A stretch of 64,000 nt of DNA, taken from contig NC_082417.1 in the NCBI RefSeq assembly GCF_004011695.2, positions 62,001 through 126,000 of the forward strand. The letters run 5' to 3'. The stretch's first letter is position 1; each line of letters opens with the position of its first letter. Positions 11,652 to 22,080 of this stretch are shown here, in pieces. A program made the translations under genes and the position numbers. Under the pieces are notes generated by a model. It had not been told where the DNA came from and searched no databases. It saw only the letters and a list, made by a program, of their open reading frames with translations. The stretch is from Ascochyta rabiei (Eukaryota; Ascomycota; Dothideomycetes; Pleosporales; Didymellaceae).

Positions 11652-11872
11652 GGGTGTGGACCGGGTGATCAGCTTGGAACAGACTTGTGTCAGCCTTAAT
11701 GGATGTTGTGCAGGAGCGACTATATTGTATGTTTGGGTTTCGAGAGAGTGAATGTGGGGCAGGAGATGGTGTGTTGTTTATTCTAGATGCCGGACACGCT
11801 AACCCTGCAGCCGGGGATTTCCCACAACTGATTCCGATCGGCCACCCTCAACACATCTGATTGATTGCTCGC
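11652..11872. other. Short interval between DUF-like gene and MFS remnant
   Basis: Both neighbours are on the minus strand, so this is the 3' side of the MFS remnant and the 5' side of the DUF-like gene. No motif I can support. Confidence 0.4.
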
Positions 11873-13664
11873 TCACGCTGAACTTGCATCGCCCTTCGGC
11901 GTCTTCTTCAAGTCGTTATCAACGACATCGTCTAACACAGCTTCTCCTCTTTTATGTGCCTCTACCCGCGCAATCTTCAATTTGCGCGTATCCTGCTCCG
12001 TGTGCCTTGTAAGATGCCAGGTAAATAACGACGTCAGCATACAAGCTGATACAAAGCCCATAACAATGCCGAAACTGACGCGGTAGTGCGGCGCGAACCG
12101 GCTGTTGAAAATATGAGGGCCAATTGCACCTCCGATTTGACCATAACTGTTGACGAATCCGATCGAAAAGCTCGACCCGGTAGCTCCTCTGGTCGTCTGG
12201 ACTCGCCACGGCCACATCATGGGAAACCACGCGCTTGTAACGCTGTTACCTATCAGTGTCGCTGCGAGCACCCCGCCGTTGCTTGGATAGGCGTATAGCA
12301 CGCCATAGCATATCAATATTATGCCTAGGAAAGACAGCGGATAGACCGGACGTGGCAAACGGCCATTGTCTGCAAAGGCGCCAGTAACGCCTATGACAAT
12401 GATACTGAAGATACTGATGGGAAGATTCAGGAGTTGAGCGGAAGCAATGTCTGTGTATCCGAGATTGGCGATGACGGTCGGTTGGTAGAAACGGACACCG
12501 CTAGTGCCGACGGTGTACAGCACTCAGATGAGCGTGAAGAGCCAAAGTCGGACGTCTTTTAGCGCGTTGACAATCTCTCGCCAACGAAAGTTCGCTTCGG
12601 ATGCTTGTGGAGCGTTGCCAGGTAAGCGGGCTTGGATGAACGCTTTTTCTTTTTCTGTCAGCCATTTTGCCTGCGATGGAAAGTCTGGTAGCAGAAACCA
12701 GACTACAAAGCCAAAAACAATCGTGATGACTCCCTCGAAGATGAACAGCCATTGCCACCCGGAGATTCCATGTACGCCGTCAACGTGAGAGAAAGCGAAA
12801 GCAAGAACGCCATTAAACACTCCCGAGAGGTTGCCAAGGATGTCTTGAGAGGTCAGTCATGCACGCTCAGACTGCATGATTTGAACCCACAGAAGTAAAG
12901 CAAGCGCACCGACATCTCGTCTGGTCTATACCAATAGCACATTTGGAGAATCGCACCAGGAAACATCCCGGCTTCCATTTACAACATTGTCTCAGCGTTA
13001 AGATTAGCGAAACGAGGTTGATCTACTCACCAATCCGAGGAAGAAACGTGCAGTATACAGCCCGCCCTTGCTAGTCGCCGCAGCGTGACATGCTGTCGAG
13101 ATACCCCATGTGATCATGATGCGGCTCTGCTACCTCGAAGGTAACATGCGCTTAATTAATAGGTTGGACGGGGCTTCCGCAACGATGTATGGGATCTTGA
13201 GAGCGCCAACCGTGAGCTTGGAGCAACAGCAGGCTATTCTGCAACTTACATAGTAGATGGTTGAGACGAGATTGTACTCGTTCGATGTCATGCCGAGCTG
13301 TGTCATGATATTGCCCGGGGTACCTTTGTTCATGATGCGAGCATTCGACACATTGTCGGCGTCGATATTCTTCAGAAGGAACATAATCGAGCAGAGGGTC
13401 TTCATTCAAATAAGCCAGTGAGTAGTGTATGGGAGGAAGGATACTCACCATGAGACGCCAGTCCACCCTTCGCATCAACTTCTTCTCTTCTTCGGCCGTC
13501 AACAGAGTTCGTGCATGCATTATTTCGTCTTCAAAGCCATCAATTGCATTGCTTGCAAGGACAACCTCGTCGACAGCTGATCCACGTCGCGCGTAGTGAA
13601 AGCCATTCTGTGGCTCCTGCACTGAAGCAGAAACTGCTGCAAGGCCTCCGGTTTTGTCGGTCAT
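11873..13664 (-). pseudogene. Broken MFS transporter of the anion:cation symporter (Dal5/allantoate-type) family
   Basis: Exons can be followed: 13664-13449 (ends VDWRLM), 13399-13250 (SIMFLLKNIDADNVSNAR), 13195 onward (IPYIVAEAPSNLLIKRMLPSR), then QSRIMITWGIS to FFLGL, EAGMFPGAILQMCYWYRP, and YILGNLSGVFNGVLAFAF through GWQWLFIFEG to the C-terminus RHTEQDTRKL. The fold is the usual 12-helix carrier, importing organic anions or small peptides/vitamins in relatives. It is interrupted twice in frame: TAG at 13132-13130, where relatives have Trp (TGG), and TGA at 12526-12524. The acceptor expected before EAGMFPG (about 12973) reads TAA instead of TAG. No frameshift is needed to restore similarity, so the gene died recently or is a sequencing-strain allele. 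It diverges from the oxygenase gene. Confidence 0.8.
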
Positions 13665-14160
13665 TTTGAGTGGTGTAGGATGTCAATGTTTGCATACAGC
13701 CGGAAGAAGCTATATAGCAATCTCAAACATTAGACTACCTACTGAGCAGAGAACTATAGCTTGTAAGGATCCTACGCCACAGATAAGCTGTGTGGATCGG
13801 GCAAGCTTCCTGGGCGAACCAAGGTGCTGGATAGCAACTGCACCCGCTACCGGAACGAAATTTGTTGTCTAGTGGAAAGCACGATATTCGTTCCCACTTT
13901 GACGATGAAGCATCAACGGAGAGTATCTTTAGTGATGATCTTCGCCTATTTTGGTCGACAGTATTCCATGATCGAGGCCAAGAATCGCCAATATCGGGTG
14001 CCCCGCAGACACCGTTGTTGTGGCTTCTGCACTCTCTCCGATAACCAGCTTATTTCCGGTTTCCTCCCGTACGGTCTTAACTATATAGTCATGCTTGCAC
14101 ATTATACAGTGTCTCTCAAGACAACTCGACTACGTTGAAAGGTTGTATCAACCCTACACG
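13665..14160. promoter_or_regulatory. Divergent promoter, MFS remnant / 2OG-Fe(II) oxygenase
   Basis: About 500 bases between divergent start codons. It is moderately AT-rich with no open frame I would defend. The arrangement suggests the transporter and the oxygenase were once co-expressed. A TATATA-like sequence, ACTATATAGTC, lies near 14080. Confidence 0.45.
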
Positions 14161-15316
14161 ATGGCTACTACACAGGCTCTAAGACCAACATCTGCTCTTC
14201 CGACATATGAGCAAGTATCTGAGACACAGTACGAACGTGAGTTGTGTGTAGGACATATGTACGACCATTTTCTAAACTGACGGTCAAGCAGTGGATTGGG
14301 CAGATCTTGCTACCCTCGATCTGTCTGTGTTTGATACACCTGGTGGTAAGGAGAAACTTGCAAAGCAATTGTACGAAGCTATCGACAAGATTGGCTTCTT
14401 CTACATCACCAACTTTGGTCTCAGCCAAGAGGCTGTCGACCGTCAATTTGCTATTGGCAAGGAGCTTTTCGAACTGCCCACGGAAGAAAAGCTCAAATAC
14501 CGAGCTGATCTGGAGAACGGAGGTTACAATGGTTACAAACCTCTCGGACTAAGAGAGATCCGACCCGGAATTCAAGATAACACTGAGATTTACAACATAC
14601 CCAAGTTCATCCCAGCTCTTGAGCGACCACAACCAGAGATTGCCAATACACATCGAGATGAGATCGAGCAATTCGCCAGACACATTTCTGATAACGTGGC
14701 TGGCAAATCATTGGTGCTACTCGCCATCATACTGGAGCTGCCAGAGGACTACTTTCTCGGAAAGCACCGATACAGTGAGAGGAGCGATTGCCACTTGAGA
14801 TACATGAAATACCACCATCGCACGCCGGAACAAAATGCTGCGCTCGAAAATGTATGGGTGAAAGGCCACACAGACTTTGGATCGTTGACACTTCTTTTCC
14901 GCCAGCCAGTCGCCGCGCTGCAAGTCCGGACACCAGAAGGCCAGTGGAAGCACGTGAAGCCATATCCTGGTAGCATAACCGTGAACCTAGCTGATTCGCT
15001 TGAGTTCCTGACCAACGGCTTCTTGAAGAGCAGCATCCATCGTGTGATCGCTCCGCCGCCGGACCAGGCTAATATTGACCGGCTGGGGGTTCTGTACTTT
15101 GTTAGACCAGAGGACGATGTTGAGTTGACGCCAATCAAAAGTAACGTGCTGGAGAAGTTAGGGTACACCAAGACGTCCGATGAGAGCGTCGTTGGTATCA
15201 CTGCAGGCGAGTGGGTCAAAGCTCGGGTGAAGAAGGGTGTCGCAAAGGGGCGGGTGAGAAGTGAGCAAAAGGAAGAGGTCATTATTGGGGGCAAGAGTGC
15301 GAAGTATTACGACTGA
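14161..15316 (+). CDS. 2-oxoglutarate/Fe(II)-dependent dioxygenase (isopenicillin N synthase-like), two exons
   Basis: Exons 14161-14236 and 14292-15316 (GTGAGT donor, CAAGCAG acceptor, phase 1) give 366 residues, a normal length. The N-terminal DIOX_N half contains KIGFFYITNFGLS. The jelly-roll half has the iron triad H218-x-D220 (KGHTDFGSLTLLF) and H275 (SSIHRVIAPP), followed by RLGVLYFVRP where the 2-oxoglutarate-binding Arg lies. Such enzymes hydroxylate, desaturate or cyclise small molecules in the cytosol; the substrate cannot be told. The divergent neighbour is a dead anion transporter, so a small anionic substrate is a reasonable guess but only inference. Downstream, 15317-15564 is short and featureless and leads into a transposon. 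Confidence 0.88.
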
Positions 15317-15564
15317 GAGAATTACAGTTGTGTATTGGCTGGCGCAAGCTGACTCGATTTGTTGCCTGCGAGGTAACCTAGCTTTGAAACCAAAGAAAGG
15401 ACATCAATTCCCCCATCATGGATAACACTAACGCTGAACTTCAAAGGCCATCAGTCTATCATGACACTAGAATAAGAGCTGCGACTAAGCCCTGTTTCCC
15501 TGGTGCTCGGTTCCACATCTGACCGTTCGGAGGTCAACGCTCATATCACGGAACGCCCGCACTA

Positions 15565-18142
15565 CCGTGTCCGTGCGCGTGATGCCCGGATTCGCGTGAC
15601 GCCCCACCAACACCAAATACACCAATCTTTAACGCGTCACAACACAACCAATATAGATCTAATTTAATTAGCAATAGAAGCAATTAAATCCTTAAAACTA
15701 GGAGAGGATTTTTTGTATAACAAAGTTGCAGCCAGGTTTAGTATTAATAGATTAACGTTAGCTTAGAGACACTAAGGCCTTTAGGCATCACACACAACTA
15801 AGATTATTAAATAATAACAACTTAACCTATAATAAGAGATAGAGCTAGTAAAGTATATAGAATTACTTACTAGCTGTTACTTACCTCCTACACAAGAGAT
15901 AATACAGAATTTTGCGTTACTACTAGCCTAAAAACTAGTCTCTAAAAGCTAGGTTACGCGTTTTATTAATAAGTACTCTATCTATCTTATCTTATATTAC
16001 TTAACTAGGATAGATTGCTAGCGTTATAACGCTAATTCCTACAATAAATACAAGCTCTATTTTAACCTGCTATAGCTTAAGATTACTAAATACTTAATTA
16101 AGCCTTACTACACATATAATATAGATAAGAAGGGCTTTATAATTAGACAGACTACTAGAATAAAACACGTGTTTAGCAAACGTATATAGATAAAGGGAGA
16201 GGTTAAAGCGTCTATTTAAGATAGTAACTAGGATTAGCAGATGCTTATAGCGTGTGTGTATGCTAATAGATTAGTGTTGCTACCTAGGCTTATCTACACG
16301 TCTAAGAAGAGTAACATTAAATTAGACTAGGTAGCTAAAATTAAGCTAGGGGTACACTAAGTAATAGTTACCTTATCTCCCTTAGGATAGTTAAACAATA
16401 AGATTAGGCTTGCGTAGCTAGAGCAGGTGTTTAATTGCTATACTAAGGAGAAAGCTTAGAGGAAGTAGAGGTTATTAATACTAGATAGCTATAGATCCTA
16501 CGTAATAATAGACTTTATTAACTACTATAATAATAATAAGATACTCCTAGCTATATTACCTCCTTACTTAACCTAGACGCTCTAGCCACTTAATATAGTG
16601 CTGTTTAAGCCTCTATTAACAGCATACTTAAAAGCTGTTATAACAGAGATCTATAAGTCTTAAAACTACACAAATATTAAGAGAGTAGACTTCTTTTAGC
16701 TCTTCTATTAGGCGTAGATCTCTAGCTTTACTAAAAAGCTAATACTTAAGTCCTTTAATGTAACAGGTATCTATCTACTTAATCCTAACATTATCCTTAA
16801 TTACTTTGCTAAAACACTACTAGAGAGCTTAGAGAGCTTAGATTTAGATACTATATTATCTTCTATTTATAGTAATAAAGACTAGCTTAAAATAGAGATA
16901 TTATTGCAGAGGGTTGCTAGAGATAAGAGTAGTTGCAACGCTAAAAAGATAAGACAATCAATCTACTATATCTTAGTTAAGGCCTTACTCCTCTAATATA
17001 AGATAGATAGCCTTAAAAAGACCTTTAAGAAGTAAAAGAAGTATAAGAAGAAGAATAAAGCCTTAGATTTATAGCAGTAAAAGGAGTACTATAGTAGTGC
17101 TGTTTTTTAGTTACTAAGGAAGATTAAAGAAGTACGCTTCTATAAAAGGATAAGAAAGTAAGAAGAGAAGGAGGAAGCACTTAGAAAAGCAACTAATAAG
17201 GAAGTAGTAGCTGCTAAGAAGCTAGTTAAAGAGAAGAAGAAGGAGGAGAGGCGTGTAGTAAGAAAGGCGGCTAAGGAGAGGCATAAGAAGGAGAAGGCTA
17301 ATACAGCAAATTAGAAGGCTAAACAGAAGGCTAAAAAGTAGTATTAATTATAAGAGCTTAATGCTGTAAAAGCTATATAATTGCCTTAAAAGAGTAAAAA
17401 GAAAGCTTTATAAGCAACCTAGCTAAAAAAGCATTAAAAACATGCTTTTAGGGATAATGTTAGTAGACGTAGTCCCCTATTGCTACCTCTAGCTGCCCTA
17501 ACTATTACTACCTGCAGCAGCTATAATATTACACTTCTAAGTAAATATAGATAGGCTAAATTAATTATAAGTATTACTTTACTACTCTACTATAAAATCT
17601 TATAATAATAGCTATTATAGGTGGCTATAACGTACTCCACAGTCGAGCGGATCACACGATCGAGCGGATCACTCAAAACCCCACCAAAATTGCCTAAAAC
17701 CACAACCCTTTATCTCAACAACCACGCAATAAAATCTTCTAAAATTTTCAGGACAGGGCTGCACTAATATAAATAAGAGTATTTAAAAGTCTTAGAGTGC
17801 TAGAATCTATAACACAGACGTTATTGAGCGATTACTGTTTTACAGGGGTGTTTAGCACTATTTGCAGGCTATTTCTATAACTATTATAGCTATAAAGCTG
17901 AAATCTAGATATGTGCTTACCAATAACTATGCAATACTATTCTGAAATTTTAAGAAGATTTTATTGCGTGGTTGTTGAAATAAAGGGTTGTAGTTTTGGA
18001 CAATTTTGGTGGGGTTTTGAGTGATCCGCTCGATCGTGTGATCCGCTCGACCGTGGAGTACGTTATAACCTTATCTCTGTATAAGCGTTAAGGCGGTTGG
18101 TGGGGCGTCACGCGAATCTGGGCATCACGCGCACGGACACGG
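15565..18142 (+). mobile_element. RIP-degraded Fot1/pogo-type DNA transposon with 47-bp terminal inverted repeats
   Basis: The ends are inverted repeats of 47 bases (15565-15611 and 18096-18142) beginning CCGTGTCCGTGCGCG, with one mismatch, each flanked by TA (15563-15564 and 18143-18144), the target duplication of Tc1/mariner/pogo elements. The interior is very AT-rich with stops in all frames. On the plus strand a DDE endonuclease can still be read near 16480-16660: LLILDSYRSY (relatives have DGHGS), DFINYYNNN, AILPPYL and PLNIVLFKPL. A Lys/Glu-rich C-terminal tail follows at 17020-17340. After subtracting the nested insertion the element is 2.14 kb, normal for Fot1-like elements. The substitutions (G-to-A, C-to-T) are what RIP produces. 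It is not autonomous. Confidence 0.9.
17628..18065. mobile_element. Nested MITE of 438 bp with very long terminal inverted repeats
   Basis: Starts TAACGTACTCCAC and ends GTGGAGTACGTTA, flanked by TA (17626-17627, 18066-18067). The inverted repeats extend about 130 bases each, with only a few differences that are mostly C/T. Just inside each end, GTCGAGCGGATCACAC is followed by GATCGAGCGGATCACTC, a near-exact direct repeat. The centre (about 17760-17935) is AT-rich and has no coding capacity. It interrupts the 3' part of the pogo-type element. GC of its ends is higher than the host element's. Confidence 0.88.
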
Positions 18143-18852
18143 TAGCGCTCCTACAACTCCACATCTCAAACTATTCCCCTCGCAGGCCATCTCCGTAACT
18201 TTTGACATCACTTCTTTCATGAGGAAGCCTCTCATCGAGTCGAGCCTTGATTTGGATGTTCAACACTTGCAATCCTACTTGCGGCAATGTAAACTTCTAT
18301 ACGCCTTCTGAATTGTACTTTTGTTGGTGAACAGCACCTCCCCTCCATCAGTCTTTCCCGGTAAGACTAGGCATTCTCTGATCAAAAGCCGACAATTCAG
18401 CGAACTGGTTTAGGTTCTCTACCGACGATAAGACTCAGTCGTGGTATATGAGCAGCACAGGTCCATAGATATTACCATGTTGGCGCAAGGACGATTTGAA
18501 TCGGCTACAGATTTAAATGATTGATGCATCAAAAGAGTATCGCAGGCTTAGACGCTAAAAATGTTAAATCAAGCATCTTATACCAAGATCGCTGTGAAGT
18601 CGACTGTCTACGAGCGGACCTGTTGACGAGATAGACTGCGGCCGATTAGCGAGCTCACGTTTCGCTTCCTAATGGAGACGTACAACGCAGGCTATACACG
18701 ACTGAGTAAGAGCTCTTTCGAACTTGTCACAGAAGCTCTCCCCCTGTCCCGTCAGAGATATCATTCTTCCATTTCCTCCCTTTTTAATACTGCATACAGC
18801 AAACTAGTCAAGCTCGCTGATGCAGACCTAATACCTGCCAAACGACTCGGAT
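18143..18852. other. Intergenic, right flank of the transposon
   Basis: About 700 bases between the transposon end and the stop of the HET gene. Composition returns to normal. No gene or RNA recognised; the small plus-strand frame at 18672-18923 overlaps the end of the HET gene and looks spurious. Confidence 0.5.
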
Positions 18853-20814
18853 CTACAGAATCTCGAACACCCCGACCTCTACCCGCCCCTCCTCCACCAT
18901 CTCCAGCCCCTCTCCTTCCATGAGTCCATGCACGTAGCACTCCCCGACAAGCACGTATCTCGCATCTTGCACTTCCCTGAGAACGACCGGTGTACTGCAC
19001 CCAAACAGGACACAGATCTTGTCCGTAGCTTTGGTATCCTGATTAGTCATGCCCACGAAACCCTTGCTGGTTGTGAACAAGCGGCGAGAAAGGTTGATGC
19101 GGTCTCTGGCTACCAGCGCATCACGAAGTACTGAGGGGTCCATAACAGTAAAGTCAGGATTATCGTTGAAGTAATGCGACAACAGTCTGCCAGCAATAAG
19201 AAAGTCGGCATTACCAGCGTAAAAGCCCATACAGTATTGCAGTAGATGACTCGTCGCTATCATCTCAAGGTCCTCGTTGGGCAACTGTCCTTGCGCGGCG
19301 TGCAAAGCGGGTACAGCGAGTAGCGCGCCATAGTCGTCTGTCAAAGTCTCGACAAGGTAGTTTCGATTCGCAACCAAACTCTTCCAGAGTGCTTCGCACA
19401 TGGCTGCGCGATCTCCGTAGGCATTTGAGGTGCCGGTAGTCTGTATTACAGTACTCTTGGTCCATCCATTGCCGTGTTCGTCTTTCCAGACACATCCCAT
19501 GCCGTCAAATGTATCAAAGACAAACCCGCGGCAAGACAGGATGTCCGGAAATGGGTATCTTACTTGGGCCGTAGCATTACCGCTGGCTCTATGCGGTATA
19601 TCGCCTAGCGAGCCCAATCTGCGAGGAGACATCCAGTCCGGAACCCATGAAGGGAGTGCCGTGGGTCCAGGCACACCCACATGCCTACAGATGTCGAGTG
19701 ATTTGGTGATCTGAATGCTGAGTTTGGCAAAATCCGTGTAGACACGTTCGATCGTAGCCCCGTAGTCTGGTTTGATTTGCCGCGTGAGCTCTTGGTCCAT
19801 GAGCGCAAGTAGCCCATAGACTTTGTCTCGCGGATCAGTAACATCGACGAGTCGGCTTAGATACATGATGCGGAATAGGTTGATGCTGTCCTCTGTCCTC
19901 ATCTCTCCTTTCATAACTTCAATGACCTCAACTACGCCAAACGTTTCCCAGACTTTGGTGTCGAGCTCCCGACCGACATCTAATACTTCGTCGCGCATGT
20001 ATTTTCTGATAATCTCATCGGACTTGTTGAGAGTCTTGGAGACGCTGTGGATATCCTGCCACCTCAATGTGTGCTCACCACATAGTACAGGCATATCTGC
20101 TTTTCCAAGTGAGATCTCTTGCAAGATCCACGCGCGGGACCAGAACCTGCGTAACATAAAGTCATGCAATGCTCGCCAGACACCCTCACCGAAAATTTTG
20201 GAATTTTGCTGCAATAGCGCGCTGAGATAGCTAGGATCGAGAAGTTGATTGTCGCCGGCCAGTTTCTCGATAAGGTCTATGGCCTGTTCACTGTCTGGTG
20301 ATGAAGCACCTAGCCACACAATTGGGGTCATAGATCTGCCGTAGATATCACGCATACGTTTGACCTGCGTGGCGCGCTCGACGATATCTTTTTGATGGAT
20401 ACATAGCGCATCGATCCATATCTTCCAACCAGCCTTGATGTATGGTTTTGAGCGGAGTGTCCTAAGCGCGGCTTCGAGATTCTCCGTCACTGGCATCGTG
20501 TGGCCATTTACTACGATGTTGCGAGTGATGGCGGGATCGCCCCACGTGTAACTCAGGGCCACGTAGTCGCCCCAGATGTAGCGGAAGTCAGGCATCTCTG
20601 AGACTGCTGTGGCTTTTTGAGGATGATTGATAAATACCCACTCGTCTGGGTCCTTTCGGTGTTGTATTCGGGACCGACCTGCGTATTCAGGTCTGAGGAA
20701 CCCATCGCCAATGTCGAAATGGTTCAGGGAACATATCACCTGAGCTCCGGGGTCCTCGGATGGCTGAATGGAAATCAGCCTAATATCATTGGCAAGCAAC
20801 TGCAAGTACAGCAT
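18853..20814 (-). CDS. Heterokaryon-incompatibility (HET) domain protein, single exon
   Basis: 653 residues. The HET domain lies at about residues 83-235 with its three signature blocks: YVALSYTWGDP (84-94), WIDALCIHQKDIVERATQV (133-151) and, further on, RFWSRAWILQEISLG. HET proteins take part in allorecognition and programmed cell death after hyphal fusion, and many have unknown triggers. The C-terminal 400 residues have no domain I recognise, which is usual. It lies between a transposon and a small gene remnant, a typical accessory setting. The start is the ATG at 20814; no intron is needed. Confident in the domain, not in the trigger. Confidence 0.9.
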   Translation of the reverse strand: MLYLQLLANDIRLISIQPSEDPGAQVICSLNHFDIGDGFLRPEYAGRSRIQHRKDPDEWVFINHPQKATAVSEMPDFRYIWGDYVALSYTWGDPAITRNIVVNGHTMPVTENLEAALRTLRSKPYIKAGWKIWIDALCIHQKDIVERATQVKRMRDIYGRSMTPIVWLGASSPDSEQAIDLIEKLAGDNQLLDPSYLSALLQQNSKIFGEGVWRALHDFMLRRFWSRAWILQEISLGKADMPVLCGEHTLRWQDIHSVSKTLNKSDEIIRKYMRDEVLDVGRELDTKVWETFGVVEVIEVMKGEMRTEDSINLFRIMYLSRLVDVTDPRDKVYGLLALMDQELTRQIKPDYGATIERVYTDFAKLSIQITKSLDICRHVGVPGPTALPSWVPDWMSPRRLGSLGDIPHRASGNATAQVRYPFPDILSCRGFVFDTFDGMGCVWKDEHGNGWTKSTVIQTTGTSNAYGDRAAMCEALWKSLVANRNYLVETLTDDYGALLAVPALHAAQGQLPNEDLEMIATSHLLQYCMGFYAGNADFLIAGRLLSHYFNDNPDFTVMDPSVLRDALVARDRINLSRRLFTTSKGFVGMTNQDTKATDKICVLFGCSTPVVLREVQDARYVLVGECYVHGLMEGEGLEMVEEGRVEVGVFEIL

Positions 20815-21817
20815 GTCAGCGATATCGAGTCTTCAAGGCGTAGCACGGAATGACTCTTGCGAGGATACCGCCTCTTATATCCTGCTTTCCACTCGTGCAA
20901 GCCCTACTGATGTTCACATGCATTTCTCACCTCTGAATCACTTTTTCTCAGTCGCTCTGTCATTGTCAAGGGGTCGAATGAGAACGCGGCGACAAGAAAA
21001 TATTCCAGGCAAGGGTGCGCCAGGTAGACGATGTTTGGGCACAGGAAACGCCGTAACTCTTGTTTCGGTACGGGTAGCAATCAAGAGGTGTTGGAAGATG
21101 CAGTCAGAGACACATCCAGCAACCCTGAGATCGGTGGACTGATGATTAGTCAGCCTGGTGGCTGCGTAACGTGCAAAGGCGGAGTAAGGCAGTTTGGCGA
21201 TGCGAAACTTTTGCGATTAGGAAGTGTATGCTGAAGTGATGCTATAGCAAATCTGTTTCACCGCAAACAGACCTTCACCTTGATAAAGGAAAATGGTTGA
21301 GCATGGGTGGCCATAATGTCTGGTGGAACCCAGGGTGAGATTGAGGAGGCGCAGCAAGTGGCTGCATGTCATTCAAGCGATACTCACCAATCAGGTTTTT
21401 TAAGGTGCGGATTGGCGTGCGTTAGGCCGGTTGTCACTGGCGTACATGCACTGCGAGGTCATATCTCTCAGCTTTCAATTATAATTTGCTGTTATATGCA
21501 GGATCGAATTAATCGTAGCTCTCGCGCTATGCCACTAGGTCTGGCTTTTTATGGATACGCAGAAAGTGTCTGCGCTGGAATTACAACAGACTTCGTGAAG
21601 TTGTGACGTCCAGGGGTCAGGACAACATGAAGCCAACACCTACAAACACTTGAGAGTGCAACAACGTAAAATTACCTGACTTGCAACAACCAGACTCGCA
21701 ATACCGTGCTAAAGTCTAGATGATGCGAATCTGCTTCTTTCCCGTCTCTGCTATCTTCTCGCACAAGAACAATTGACCCATTCCAACGCGTCGGGACGTG
21801 TTCCCTCGCACCGCGGG
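20815..21817. other. Upstream region of the HET gene, no gene recognised
   Basis: One kilobase 5' of the HET gene. Open frames on the plus strand (about 20768-21142 and 21307-21606) lack recognisable domains and any splice support. No repeats seen. Confidence 0.4.
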
Positions 21818-22080
21818 TTATAGGGAAAATACGAAAGAATTCTCCTTGAATGGATCGCTGTTTATGGCTTCTGCATCTTCCTGTCTTCTCTTTTGCGTCA
21901 CAAGCAAAGCATCAACGCCTGCTTGCTCTGCCTCGTTATCCGTCTTTAACCGATTCTCGTCCATGGCGGCGAGACCACACTATCTTTGGTCTGTGCTGCG
22001 GACGTACTCGTACTTGTGCATGAGGTGGTTTGCTGCTGGTCTCATCTCCCGCTTGTACACCTTGATATACTGATTCCAGT
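21818..22080 (-). pseudogene. Probable remnant of a small unidentified gene
   Basis: From an AG at 22082-22081 the minus strand reads WNQYIKVYKREMRPAANHL and MHKYEYVRSTDQR, then TAG (21982-21980), then in the same frame CGLAAMDENRLKTDNEAEQ and so on, ending NSDPFKENSFVFSL and TAA. Both halves are charged and amphipathic, look like real protein, and share one frame, so the TAG may be a point mutation. I do not recognise the family. An alternative is that the ATG at 21964 starts a 48-codon gene. The plus-strand frame at 21798-22073 would then be its antisense shadow. Confidence 0.35.

Noticed and set aside
12524..12526. TGA read as selenocysteine or a tiny intron in the MFS gene
   Set aside because: Fungi of this group lack selenoproteins, and no GT-AG pair of adequate size removes it; a second stop at 13130 points to a pseudogene.
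13665..20814. Secondary-metabolite gene cluster
   Set aside because: An oxygenase and a transporter are present, but no backbone enzyme (PKS, NRPS, terpene synthase) is in the window.
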